Shown in pieces: positions 40,984-49,821 of a stretch of 64,000 nucleotides of DNA. The notes below the pieces were generated by a model. That model ran no database searches and was not told where the DNA came from. It saw only the letters and a list, made by a program, of their open reading frames with translations. The first letter of the stretch is position 1. The number at the start of each line of letters is the position of its first letter. Source of the DNA: DSNY01 sp040752195 (GTDB taxonomy: Bacteria; Pseudomonadota; Gammaproteobacteria; Burkholderiales; Burkholderiaceae_F); assembly GCA_040752195.1 (NCBI GenBank), contig JBFMFC010000015.1, positions 3,380-67,379 of the forward strand, in the 5' to 3' direction. The position numbers were made by a program, and so were the translations under genes.

Positions 40984-41586
40984 GTGAAACTCGGCCCGAC
41001 GCTGGACAAGCTGGTGGATGCGCTCAAGCGCCTGCCAGGCATCGGGCCGCGTTCGGCGCAGCGCATCGCTTTCCACCTGCTGCAGCACGACCGCGCCACC
41101 GCGGTCGCGCTCGGCGAGGCGTTGCTCGCCGCGGCGAACGACGTGCGCCACTGCGCACGCTGCAACACGCTCACGGAACTGGAGGTCTGCGAGACCTGCG
41201 CCAACCCCAGACGCGACGCCGGCCTGCTGTGCGTCGTCGAAACCCCGGCGGACCAGTTGATGATCGAACAGTCGCTCGCGTACTCGGGGTTGTACTTCGT
41301 ACTGCTCGGGCGGCTGTCGCCGCTCGACGGCATCGGTCCGCGCGAGATCCAGATGGAGCGGCTGCTCGCGCGCGCGACCGACGGGCTGGTGCGCGAGGTC
41401 ATCGTCGCGACTTCGTTCACCGCCGAGGGGGACGCGACCGCGCACTACATCGGCGAGCTGCTGCGCGGGCGCGATCCGCAGCTCAGAATCACGCGGCTGG
41501 CGCGCGGCGTACCCGCCGGCGCGGAGCTCGAATACACCGACGTCAACACGATCGCGCAGGCGATGCTCGACCGGAGGGCGGCGTGA
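40984..41586 (+). CDS. recR: Recombination mediator protein RecR
   Basis: 200 aa, helps RecF/RecO load RecA at gaps. The helix-hairpin-helix LPGIGPRSAQRIAFHLL is followed by a four-cysteine zinc finger (CARC...CETC) and the Toprim domain (LLCVVETPADQLMIEQS, LGRLSPLDGIGP, EVIVATSFTAEGDATAHYI). Start is GTG, 79 bases after the ybaB stop. Its stop overlaps the next start (GTGA). Confidence 0.97.
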   Translation: MKLGPTLDKLVDALKRLPGIGPRSAQRIAFHLLQHDRATAVALGEALLAAANDVRHCARCNTLTELEVCETCANPRRDAGLLCVVETPADQLMIEQSLAYSGLYFVLLGRLSPLDGIGPREIQMERLLARATDGLVREVIVATSFTAEGDATAHYIGELLRGRDPQLRITRLARGVPAGAELEYTDVNTIAQAMLDRRAA

Positions 41587-41960
41587 CGATCGCGTTCTGG
41601 TGCGTGCTGGCCGCCGGCCTGATGCCGTATCTGGCGACGTCGATCGCGAAGGCGGGCGGCGAGCGCTACAACAACCGCGATCCGCGCGCGTGGCTGCAAC
41701 GGCAGGAGGGCTGGCGCAAGCGCGCGAACAACGCGCAGGCCAACGCGTTCGAGGCGTTTCCGTTCTTCGCGGCCGCGGTGATCATCGCCAGCCTGACCGG
41801 CGCGCCGCAGGATCGGGTCGACGCACTCGCGGTGATCTTCATCGTCGCCCGCGCGGCGTATCTGGTCTGCTATCTGGCCGACTGGCATTGGGCGAGGTCG
41901 GTCGTGTGGCTGATCGGCTGGCTCGCCACGGTGACGATCTTCGTCAGCGGTGTGCAATGA
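41583..41960 (+). CDS. MAPEG family membrane protein
   Basis: 125 aa with four membrane helices. The family patterns are NNRDPRAWL, RANNAQANAFEAFPFFAAAVI and ARAAYLVCYLADWHWARSVVWL. Human relatives are glutathione-dependent enzymes; bacterial members are mostly uncharacterised. Start is a GTG overlapping the recR stop. It ends 10 bases before the next gene. Confidence 0.85.
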   Translation: MTIAFWCVLAAGLMPYLATSIAKAGGERYNNRDPRAWLQRQEGWRKRANNAQANAFEAFPFFAAAVIIASLTGAPQDRVDALAVIFIVARAAYLVCYLADWHWARSVVWLIGWLATVTIFVSGVQ

Positions 41961-41970
41961 GGCGCGATCG

Positions 41971-43245
41971 ATGACGCCGCTCGCAGCAACCCAGGCCACC
42001 GACCATCGCGTCGGCGCGATCGAGCGGCTGGTCGAGGCGATCGATCTGCCGATCGGCCGCTGGGACGCGCAGCACCGGCTGACCTTCTGCAACACGCCGT
42101 ACGTGAACTGGGCCGCGCGGCCGCGCGAGCAGTTGCTCGGCCGCACGCTGGAGGAGATCTATGGTCCGGCCGCATGGAACGCGGCGCGCGAGGCGTTCGG
42201 CAAGGCGTTCGCCGGCGCGACGGTGTCCTACGAACGGCTGCTCACGCATCGCGGCGGTCCGCCGCGCTGGGCGCGCGTGCAGGTCTTCCCCGGCATGGAT
42301 TCCGCGGGCCGGGTCGAGGCCGTCTACACGATCGCGTTCGACATCCACGACGACGTGACCGCGCGCGAGGCGCTGGAGGCCGTGCGCCGCCGGCTCGATC
42401 GCTTCACCGAGAACATCCCGTATCCGCTGACCTACGTCGACCGCGAATTCCGCATCTGCTTCGTCAACCGCGCCTACACGCAGGCCACCGGCATGAGCGC
42501 CGAGCAGTTGATCGGGCGGCACATCGGCGAGGTGCGCGGTGCGCGCCGCTGGGCGGAGCACCGACCGTACTTCGAGCGCGCGCTCGCCGGCGAGACGGTC
42601 CATTACGCGCGGCTCACCGAGCTCGCGCACCTCGGCCCGCGCTGGGTGCGGACGACCTACTCGCCGGACTTCGACGAGGCCGGCCGCGTCGTCGGCATCT
42701 ACACGTCGACGGTCGACGTGCACGAGCTGACGCTCGCCCGCCAGGCGCTCGAACGCAGCCTCGAGCGCGACGCGCTGACCGACGTGCTGAGCCGGCGCGC
42801 GCTGATGGACCGCATCGACCAGGCGGTGGCGCGCTGCGCGGCCGAACCGGCTGCGCTGTTTTTCGTGGACCTCGACGGCTTCAAAGGGGTCAACGATGCG
42901 CTCGGCCACCGCGCCGGCGACGTCGTCCTCGCGGCGGTCGCGACCGCGCTCGCGCGCGCGGTGCGCGCCGAAGACACGGTCGGCCGTTTCGGCGGCGACG
43001 AGTTCATCGTGCTCGCGCGGCTGGCCGACCGGCCGGCGGCCGCGGCGCTCGCTGCGCACCTGCTCGATGCCGTCAGGCGCGCGCCGTGCGGAACGCACAT
43101 CGGTGCGAGCATCGGCTATGCGCTGGCGCCGGCCGACGCCGACACCGCCTTCGAGCTGGTGCGGCAGGCCGACGACGCGATGTACGCCGCCAAGCGGTTG
43201 GGCGGCGGGCGAGCGCTGCATTGCGCGGAACCGAGGCCGCGATGA
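41971..43245 (+). CDS. Diguanylate cyclase with two PAS domains
   Basis: 424 aa making cyclic di-GMP. Two PAS sensor domains (about residues 18-125 and 135-255; FCNTPYVNWAARPREQLLGR and FVNRAYTQATGMSAEQLIGR) precede the GGDEF domain. The active site is intact: VGRFGGDEFIVL at about 341-345. An inhibitory I-site RAED sits exactly five residues upstream, so product inhibition is likely. No membrane helix is present, so it should be cytoplasmic. The ATG at 41971 is preferred over a GTG at 41950 that overlaps the MAPEG gene. Its stop overlaps the CoA-transferase start. Confidence 0.93.
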   Translation: MTPLAATQATDHRVGAIERLVEAIDLPIGRWDAQHRLTFCNTPYVNWAARPREQLLGRTLEEIYGPAAWNAAREAFGKAFAGATVSYERLLTHRGGPPRWARVQVFPGMDSAGRVEAVYTIAFDIHDDVTAREALEAVRRRLDRFTENIPYPLTYVDREFRICFVNRAYTQATGMSAEQLIGRHIGEVRGARRWAEHRPYFERALAGETVHYARLTELAHLGPRWVRTTYSPDFDEAGRVVGIYTSTVDVHELTLARQALERSLERDALTDVLSRRALMDRIDQAVARCAAEPAALFFVDLDGFKGVNDALGHRAGDVVLAAVATALARAVRAEDTVGRFGGDEFIVLARLADRPAAAALAAHLLDAVRRAPCGTHIGASIGYALAPADADTAFELVRQADDAMYAAKRLGGGRALHCAEPRPR

Positions 43246-44468
43246 CGCAAGGCGCCGAACCCGCCGCGAAGGGCCCGCTCGCGGGACTGAAGGTTCTCGA
43301 GCTCGGCACGCTGATCGCGGGGCCGTTCGCGGCGCGGCTGTTCGCCGAGTTCGGCGCGGACGTGATCAAGATCGAGTCGGCCGAAGGCGGCGACCCGATC
43401 CGCACCTGGCGCCACCTGCACGAGGGCACGTCGCTGTGGTGGTACGTGCAGGCGCGCAACAAGCGATCGGTGACGTTGAACCTGAAGGATGCGCGCGGTC
43501 AGGCGATCGCGAGGAAGCTCGCGCTCGACGCCGACGTCATCATCGAGAACTACCGTCCGGGCGTGCTCGAGAAGTGGGGGCTCGGCTTCGAGCAGTTGCG
43601 CGCCGAGAACCCCGCGACGATCCTCGTGCGGCTGTCGGGCTACGGGCAGACCGGGCCGATGCGCGACAAGCCCGGCTTCGGCGCGATCGGCGAGAGCATG
43701 GGCGGCATCCGCTTCGTGTCGGGCCATCCGGACCGGCCGCCCGTTCGCATCGGCATCTCGATCGGCGATTCGATCGCCGCGCTGCACGGCGTGATCGGCG
43801 CGCTGATGGCGCTGCGCCATCGCGATGCGACCGGCGGGCGCGGCCGGGGACAAGGCCAGGTCGTCGATGTCGCGCTGTACGAGGCCGTGTTCAACCTTAT
43901 GGAGAGCACCGTGCCCGAGTACGACCGCTTCGGCGTCGTGCGGCAACGCACCGGCGGCGCACTGCCGGGGATCGTGCCTTCGAACACCTACACCTGCGCC
44001 GACGGCGAGGCGATCGTGATCGCCGGCAACGGCGACGCGATCTTCAAGCGGCTGATGGCGGCGATCGGCCGGCCCGATCTGGCCAACGACCCGGCGCTCG
44101 CGCGCAACGACGGCCGCGTGCCGCGCACGGCCGAGATCGACGACGCGATCCAGTCGTGGTGCGGCCGGCATTCGATCGACGACGCGCTCGCGATCCTGGC
44201 GGCCGCGGACGTGCCGGTGTCGAAGATCTACAGCGTCGCCGACATGTTCCGCGATCCGCAGTACGCGGCGCGGCAGATGATCGAACGCGCGCTGCTGCCC
44301 GACGGCACGCCGCTCGCGATTCCGGGCGTCGTACCCAAGCTCTCGGCCACGCCGGGGGCCACGCGCTGGCTGGGCCCGAAGCTTGGGGAACACACGTACG
44401 AGGTGCTGCGCGCGCTCGGCCACGGCGACGACGAGATCGAAGCCCTGCGGCGCGACGGCGTGATTTAA
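43242..44468 (+). CDS. CaiB/BaiF-type CoA-transferase (class III)
   Basis: 408 aa. Family motifs: LKVLELGTLIAGPFAARLFAEFGADVIKIE at the N-terminus, RNKRSVTLNLKD, LSGYGQTGP and MGGIRFVSG. By position the catalytic aspartate is Asp176 in ISIGDSIAALHG, matching Asp169 of formyl-CoA transferase. GQVVDVALYEAVFNLME and SNTYTCADGEAIVIAG complete the fold. The CoA donor and acceptor are not predictable. It overlaps the cyclase by four bases but ends before a fresh ribosome site for the ABC importer. Confidence 0.88.
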   Translation: MTQGAEPAAKGPLAGLKVLELGTLIAGPFAARLFAEFGADVIKIESAEGGDPIRTWRHLHEGTSLWWYVQARNKRSVTLNLKDARGQAIARKLALDADVIIENYRPGVLEKWGLGFEQLRAENPATILVRLSGYGQTGPMRDKPGFGAIGESMGGIRFVSGHPDRPPVRIGISIGDSIAALHGVIGALMALRHRDATGGRGRGQGQVVDVALYEAVFNLMESTVPEYDRFGVVRQRTGGALPGIVPSNTYTCADGEAIVIAGNGDAIFKRLMAAIGRPDLANDPALARNDGRVPRTAEIDDAIQSWCGRHSIDDALAILAAADVPVSKIYSVADMFRDPQYAARQMIERALLPDGTPLAIPGVVPKLSATPGATRWLGPKLGEHTYEVLRALGHGDDEIEALRRDGVI

Positions 44469-44525
44469 CATCCGCGCGGGCCGGGCACGCCAGAGGCCCG
44501 GCGCACGCATCCAAGGAGACCCCTG

Positions 44526-45566
44526 ATGAGAACGACCATCCGCCGCCGCGAATTCCTCGCGGCCTCGACCGCCGCGTTGGCCGCCGCCGCGCTGCCTTCG
44601 CTCGCATCGGCGCAGGCGATCGAAAAGAAGAAGGTGACGATCGCGGTCGGCGGCAAGAACCTGCTGTACTACCTGCCCCTGACGATCGCCGAGCAACTGA
44701 AGTACTTCCAGGCCGAAGGGCTCGACGTCGAGATCGTCGACTTCGCCGGCGGCGCCAAGGCGCTGCAGGCGGTCGTCGGCGGAAGCGCCGATGTCGTCTC
44801 CGGCGCGTTCGAGCACACGTTGAACATGCAGGCCAAGGGCCAGCCGATGCGCGCGTTCGTCCTGCAGGGGCGCGCGCCGCAGATCGTGCTCGCCGTCAGC
44901 ACGAAGACGATGCCGGACTTCAAGTCGGTCGCCGACCTGAAGGGCAAAAAGATCGGCGTCACCGCGCCCGGGTCGTCGACCAACATCATGGCCAACTTCG
45001 TTCTCGCGAAGGCCGGGCTGAAGCCGACCGACGTGTCGTACGTCGGCGTCGGCGCTTCGCAGGGCGCGGTCGCGGCGATCCGCGCGGGGCAGATCGACGC
45101 GATCTCGAACCTCGATCCGGTGATCACGATCCTCGCGCGCGCCGGCGACATCAAGATCGTGTCGGACACGCGCGATCCGGCCGAGTCCGAGCGCGTCTTC
45201 GGCGGTCCGATGCCGGCGGCGTGCCTGTACGCGCCGGTCGCGTTCCTCGAAAAGAATCCCAACACCGCGCAGGCGCTCGTCAACGCGATCGTGCGCGCGA
45301 ACAAGTGGATCCAGCAGGCCGGGCCGTCGGACATCGTCAAGGTCGTTCCGGAGTCGTACCTGCTGGGCGACCGCGCGATCTACATCGACGCGTTCCTCAA
45401 GGCCAAGGCGGCGCTGTCGCCCGACGGGCTGTTTCCGGAGGCGGGTTCCGCAACCGCATATCGCGCGCTCGCGAGCGTCGACGAGTCGATCGCGAAGGCC
45501 AAGCTCGACCTGAAGGCCAACTACACGAACGAGTTCGTCCGCAAGGCGCTGGCGAAATACCGCTGA
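44526..45566 (+). CDS. NitT/TauT-type ABC transporter substrate-binding protein
   Basis: 346 aa with a probable Tat signal (IRRREFLAASTAALAAAALP). The mature protein follows the SsuA/THI5-like fold: LLYYLPLTIAEQLKYFQAEGL, VDFAGGAKALQAVVGGSADVV, KGKKIGVTAPGSSTNIMANF and AIRAGQIDAISNLDPVI. An AAGGAG site lies 9 bases before the ATG. Members bind sulfonates, nitrate, pyrimidine precursors and other small molecules. The ligand here is unknown. Confidence 0.88.
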   Translation: MRTTIRRREFLAASTAALAAAALPSLASAQAIEKKKVTIAVGGKNLLYYLPLTIAEQLKYFQAEGLDVEIVDFAGGAKALQAVVGGSADVVSGAFEHTLNMQAKGQPMRAFVLQGRAPQIVLAVSTKTMPDFKSVADLKGKKIGVTAPGSSTNIMANFVLAKAGLKPTDVSYVGVGASQGAVAAIRAGQIDAISNLDPVITILARAGDIKIVSDTRDPAESERVFGGPMPAACLYAPVAFLEKNPNTAQALVNAIVRANKWIQQAGPSDIVKVVPESYLLGDRAIYIDAFLKAKAALSPDGLFPEAGSATAYRALASVDESIAKAKLDLKANYTNEFVRKALAKYR

Positions 45567-45617
45567 CCGGTGGTCGTGCCGGAGGATCACCGACGACGGA
45601 AAGCGGGCTTGCGCCGC

Positions 45618-46427
45618 ATGACGCCTGCGCTATCGCTGGACAACATCACCTGCACGTTCGTCTCGCGCGACGCGCCGGGGTCCCGCTACACCGCGGTTCG
45701 CGACGTGACGCTCGCGGTCGCGCCCGGCGAGTTCGTCAGCGTGGTCGGTCCGACCGGCTGCGGCAAGAGCACGCTGCTGAACGTCGCCGCCGGGCTGCTT
45801 GCGCCGTCGGCCGGCAGCGTGCACGTGTTCGGCGAGCCGCTCGTCGGGATCAACGCGCGCGCCGGCTACATGTTCCAGTCCGAGGCGCTGATGCCGTGGC
45901 GCACCGCGCTCGACAACGTGATCGCGGGCCTGCAGTTCCGCGGCGTGCCCGACGCCGAGGCGCGCCGGCTCGGCGACGAGTGGCTGAAGCGCGTCGGGCT
46001 CGGCGGTTTCGGCGACCGCTATCCGCACCAGCTCTCGGGCGGCATGCGCAAGCGCACCTCACTCGCGCAGACGCTGGTGCTCGACCCCGACATCATTCTG
46101 ATGGACGAACCGTTCTCCGCGCTCGACGTGCAGACGCGGCAGCTGATGGAGAACGAGGTGCTCGAGCTGTGGGCCGCGAAGCGCAAGGCGGTGCTGTTCA
46201 TCACGCACGACCTGGACGAAGCGATCGCGATGAGCGACCGCGTCGTCGTGCTGTCGGCGGGCCCCGCATCGCACCCGATCGGCGAGTTCACGATCGACCT
46301 GCCGCGCCCGCGCGACGTCGCCGAGGTGCGCGTCGCGCCGCGTTTCATCGAGCTGCACAAGGCGATCTGGGGCGTGCTGCGCGAGGAAGTGCTGAAAGGC
46401 TACGAACAGCAGAAGAGGGCGGCGTGA
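45618..46427 (+). CDS. ABC transporter ATP-binding protein (NitT/TauT type)
   Basis: 269 aa. Walker A GPTGCGKSTLL, Q-loop MFQSEALMPWRTALDNV, signature LSGGMRKRTSLAQTL, Walker B IILMDEPFSALD and H-loop FITHDLDEAI are complete. The ATG at 45618 gives the usual N-terminus; an earlier GTG at 45570 would add 16 residues. It pairs with the flanking binding protein and permease. Confidence 0.92.
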   Translation: MTPALSLDNITCTFVSRDAPGSRYTAVRDVTLAVAPGEFVSVVGPTGCGKSTLLNVAAGLLAPSAGSVHVFGEPLVGINARAGYMFQSEALMPWRTALDNVIAGLQFRGVPDAEARRLGDEWLKRVGLGGFGDRYPHQLSGGMRKRTSLAQTLVLDPDIILMDEPFSALDVQTRQLMENEVLELWAAKRKAVLFITHDLDEAIAMSDRVVVLSAGPASHPIGEFTIDLPRPRDVAEVRVAPRFIELHKAIWGVLREEVLKGYEQQKRAA

Positions 46428-46485
46428 CGGGGCGGTTGCGCGCTTTGCGCCGCCGCCGGTGCGCGGTTCGCCGGCGAGCGTGGCG

Positions 46486-47313
46486 ATGCTGAAGTATCTG
46501 AAGCCCAATCCGAAGAACCTCCGCTTCTGGCAGCTCGGCGTGCTGGTCGCCGTGTTCGTCGTCTGGCACGTGCTGACCAAGCCCGGTCTGGTGCCGCCGG
46601 TGTTCTTCGACAACGACCGCCAGGCGGCTTTCTTCTTCGGCGAGCCGATCAAGATCTTCGCGCGGATCTGGGACTGGTTCTTCGGCGTGCGCGACATCTA
46701 CGCGCACCTGTGGGTCACGCTGCTCGAGACGGTGCTCGCGTTCGCGATCGGAACGGTCGCCGGGCTGGCGGTCGGCATGTGGCTCGCGCTGTCGCCGCTC
46801 GCCGCTGCGATCCTCGACCCCTACATCAAGGCACTGAACTCGATGCCGCGCGTGATCCTGGCGCCGATCTTCGCGGTCTGGTTCGGGCTCGGCATCGCGT
46901 CCAAGGTGGCGCTCGGCTTCACGCTGGTGTTCTTCATCGTGTTCTTCAATGTCTACCAGGGCGTCAAGGAGGTGAGCCCGACCGTGCTCGCCAATGCGCG
47001 CATGCTCGGCGCGAACCAGCGGCAGCTCCTGCGTCACGTGTATCTGCCGAGCGCGACGAGCTGGGTGTTTTCTTCGCTGCACACCTCGGTCGGACTGGCC
47101 TTCGTCGGCGCGGTCGTCGGCGAGTACCTCGGTTCGGCGCGCGGCGTCGGCTACCTGATCCTGCAGGCCGAGGGCACCTTCGACATCAACACCGTGATGG
47201 CCGGCATCCTGGTGCTGACCGCGTTCGCGCTGGTGCTCGATTGGGTCGTCGGCGCCGTCGAGCGACGGCTGATGAAGTGGCAGCCGCGCTCGGGCGAAAC
47301 GGAGAAACTCTGA
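46486..47313 (+). CDS. ABC transporter permease (NitT/TauT type)
   Basis: About 275 aa with six membrane segments. The BPD_transp_1 region runs from WVTLLETVLAFAIGTVAGLA to the end. The cytoplasmic EAA-like loop is VSPTVLANARMLGANQRQLL followed by VYLPSATSWVF. The start is uncertain: ATG 46486, GTG 46480 and GTG 46459 are in frame and none has a good ribosome site. It completes the three-gene importer. Confidence 0.88.
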   Translation: MLKYLKPNPKNLRFWQLGVLVAVFVVWHVLTKPGLVPPVFFDNDRQAAFFFGEPIKIFARIWDWFFGVRDIYAHLWVTLLETVLAFAIGTVAGLAVGMWLALSPLAAAILDPYIKALNSMPRVILAPIFAVWFGLGIASKVALGFTLVFFIVFFNVYQGVKEVSPTVLANARMLGANQRQLLRHVYLPSATSWVFSSLHTSVGLAFVGAVVGEYLGSARGVGYLILQAEGTFDINTVMAGILVLTAFALVLDWVVGAVERRLMKWQPRSGETEKL

Positions 47314-47411
47314 CCGCAATTCCTTCGATCCGGGCGCCGGTCCGCCGGTAGCATCGGGCCGGTGGAATCGCCGCAACGCGGCGCGCCGAGGACAGCGCCG
47401 GAGGGACCGAC

Positions 47412-48833
47412 GTGACGACGACCGCTGAACCGTGGCAGATGCAGGCGCCGGTCACGCCGTTCTGGCGGCGCATGCCGAAGTTCTTCGTTTTCCCGGCGGC
47501 GCGCGCGCCGATGATCCGCATCGCCGTCGGCGGCCTCGCCTGCGGGATCGCGGGCTGGGTGTTCGGGCGCAACGTGTTCACGTCGCCCGCGTTCGGGACG
47601 CTGTTCCTGTTCGCGGTGCTGCTCGCCGTGTCGGTGTTCATCGCGCGTTACGGCTTCCTCGTGATCGAACGCACCGCGGCCGGCTACCTGCACCCGCGCC
47701 AGTATCCCGAGTTCGGCGAGCGGGGCAGCCCGTACCGGCCGTACAAGATGTTCCTCGTGATGATGGTCGTGCCGGTGCTGATCGGCATCGTCAGTGCGGT
47801 CTTCACGAGCCCGCTGCTGATGGTGCTGCTGCTGATCGCGTTCGCCGTGCTGCTGCCCGCGAGCACGATCGTGATGACGATGACCGACAGCTTCTTCGAG
47901 TCGGTCAACCCGGCGCGTGCGCTCGAGGTGGCGCGCAAGATCGGCAAACCCTACTGGGCGCTGTGCCTGTTCCTGCTGCTGCTGATGCTGAGCTCACAGC
48001 AGGCGAGCGAGCTGCTGATACCGAAGCTGCTCGGCCCGCAGATGCAGGCGCAGCCGGTCGGGCCCGGCGCTGACCTGGCCGCGCTGTCCGCTTCGCTCGG
48101 CAGGGCGATGGGTGCCGCGTTCTTCGTCGCCGGCTTCGTCGGCAACTACTTCTTCATCCTGATGTGCGCGCTGATTGGCTACGTGATGTATCAGTACGCC
48201 GACCGCCTCGGCGTTTCGGTGGTCGGGCCCGGCGAGGTCGCGACGACCGGGCGCGTCAGCGCGCGCGAGCACCAACGGCGGATGCGCGACGCGCTGATCG
48301 GCCAGATGGTCGCCGCCGGCGAGATCCGCGAGGCGATCGACATGCTCAACGACGACCTGCGCGACCGGCCGAGCGACCTGTCGCTGCACGCGCGGTTGCA
48401 CAAGCTGCTGCTGCTCGAAGGATCGTTGCCGCGCATCGAGGACCACACCGAGCGCTACATCGAACTGTTGGTCAAGAGCGACAACGCGAAGGAGGCGCTT
48501 GCCCTCGCCGAGGAGGCGTACGGCCGCAAATCCGACTGGGAGCCGCGCAAGATCGAGCACGTCGCACCGCTGGCGCGCGCGGCGCTGGAGGCCGGCAAGC
48601 CGCAGCTCGCCGCGCGGCTGATCCGCGGTTTCGACAGGAAGCACAAGATGCATCCCGACATCCCGCAGATCTACCTGATCGGCGCCAAGCTGCTGGTTCA
48701 GTCGGGCGGCACGGCGCAGGCGCAGCGCATCCTCGAGCACCTGGTTGCAAACCACGGCGACAGCCCGGTCGCGGCCGAGGCGAAGCGGCTCGCCGAGCGG
48801 CTTGCGCAGCTCGCGCAGCCGCGCAAGGCGTAA
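47412..48833 (+). CDS. Membrane protein with C-terminal TPR-like repeats
   Basis: 473 aa, not recognised as a named gene. Six membrane helices lie in the first 270 residues (IRIAVGGLACGIAGWVFG, LFLFAVLLAVSVFIARYGFL, FLVMMVVPVLIGIVSAVF, LLMVLLLIAFAVLLPAST, WALCLFLLLLMLSSQQ, AFFVAGFVGNYFFILM). The phrase MTDSFFESVNPARALEVARK fits DUF4013-like proteins. Residues about 290-470 are TPR-like helices (REHQRRMRDALIGQMVAAGE, LARAALEAGKPQLAARLIRG). GTG start after GGAGGG. It may be an assembly or scaffolding protein; function unknown. Confidence 0.7.
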   Translation: MTTTAEPWQMQAPVTPFWRRMPKFFVFPAARAPMIRIAVGGLACGIAGWVFGRNVFTSPAFGTLFLFAVLLAVSVFIARYGFLVIERTAAGYLHPRQYPEFGERGSPYRPYKMFLVMMVVPVLIGIVSAVFTSPLLMVLLLIAFAVLLPASTIVMTMTDSFFESVNPARALEVARKIGKPYWALCLFLLLLMLSSQQASELLIPKLLGPQMQAQPVGPGADLAALSASLGRAMGAAFFVAGFVGNYFFILMCALIGYVMYQYADRLGVSVVGPGEVATTGRVSAREHQRRMRDALIGQMVAAGEIREAIDMLNDDLRDRPSDLSLHARLHKLLLLEGSLPRIEDHTERYIELLVKSDNAKEALALAEEAYGRKSDWEPRKIEHVAPLARAALEAGKPQLAARLIRGFDRKHKMHPDIPQIYLIGAKLLVQSGGTAQAQRILEHLVANHGDSPVAAEAKRLAERLAQLAQPRKA

Positions 48834-48841
48834 GCCGGCGC

Positions 48842-49821
48842 TTAGTGGCTCAGATCGATCCGCAACGTATCCGGCCCGCCGCGCGTCGAGGAACGCGTGG
48901 TCGCGCGGATCGTGTTGGGCGGCTGCGACTTCGGCGGCAACCCGCCGATCTCGCTCGGCGACGGGAAGTACTTCGACAGGCGCTGCCGTGCCGCTTCGGC
49001 CTGCTGCTTCAGGCCGTCGCGGGTGTACGTCGTGAACAGTCCCAGCAGGCAGTCGGCGATCTGCCGCGCATAGAGCCCGCGCAGATTGTCGTCGCCGAGC
49101 AGCCGGTCGAGCACTTGCAGCGCCGCCGCGTGCTCGCGCGACCGAACGAGGCGGCGCGCAAGCCGTAGCTGCTCGTCGACCGGCAGCGCCTGCAACACCT
49201 TGGGCTGGCTCATCTGCAGAAAGACCTTGCGCAGCTCCTCGGGCGCGTGCTTCTTGCGTTGCCACAGGACGCGCAGCGCCGCNNNNNNNNNNNNNNNNNN
49301 NNNNNNNNNNNNNNNNNNNNNNNNNNNNNNNNNNNNNNNNNNNNNNNNNNNNNNNNNNNNNNNNNNNNNNNNNNNNNNNNNNCGTCGGGCTTCAGCGCGT
49401 AGCGCTCGGTGAACGCGCGCGCGAGCATCGACTCGAAGCGGCTGCGCTGTTCGCGCCACGACCCGTACACCGGATCGTCGCTGCGAATCACACGGCCGGC
49501 TTTCAGGTCGCGCATGAATTCGGCGTCGCTTTGCATCAGCATCACCGCGGGCAGAACGCCGGCCTGCGCCGGGATCGAACGCAGGCGTCCGATGCGATCG
49601 AGGGCGTCGGCGTCGGTGCGGTTCAGCAGCCAGTTGCGGTAGCGCGGCAGCTCGATCCCGGGCAGGTCGCTCTGCGCGTAGTGCTCGAAGGCGGCGCGGT
49701 AGACCGCGTCGTCGCGCGATTGCAGGAAGAAGAAGACGATCGCGTTGACCAGGATCAGCGCGAGCGTGATCGCCGGCAACGACCTGGCCGAGAAGCGTGT
49801 CTGGTACGGGATGATCAGCAT
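48842..49821 (-). CDS. Probable rhomboid-like membrane protein, interrupted by an assembly gap
   Basis: On the minus strand the first 146 codons read MLIIPYQTRFSARSLPAITL, then one membrane helix (LALILVNAIVFFFLQ) and a soluble stretch to YALKPD, where the gap begins. After it comes a helical, TPR-like C-terminal part (MSQPKVLQALPVDEQLRLAR and beyond) ending RIDLSH. The opening resembles large rhomboid proteases, whose Ser-His core would fall in the gap, so that core cannot be seen. Frame arithmetic gives a gap length of 2 modulo 3. Its ATG overlaps the transaldolase stop by seven bases. The family call is tentative. Confidence 0.5.
49283..49382. other. Assembly gap (100 N)
   Basis: Exactly 100 N inside the rhomboid-like gene. 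Unlike the first gap, the flanks share no repeat, so real sequence of unknown length is missing. Confidence 0.97.

Noticed and set aside
44480..44502. Hairpin GCCGGGC / GCCCGGC between the CoA-transferase and ABC genes as a terminator
   Set aside because: No T-run follows and the loop is long; left unannotated.
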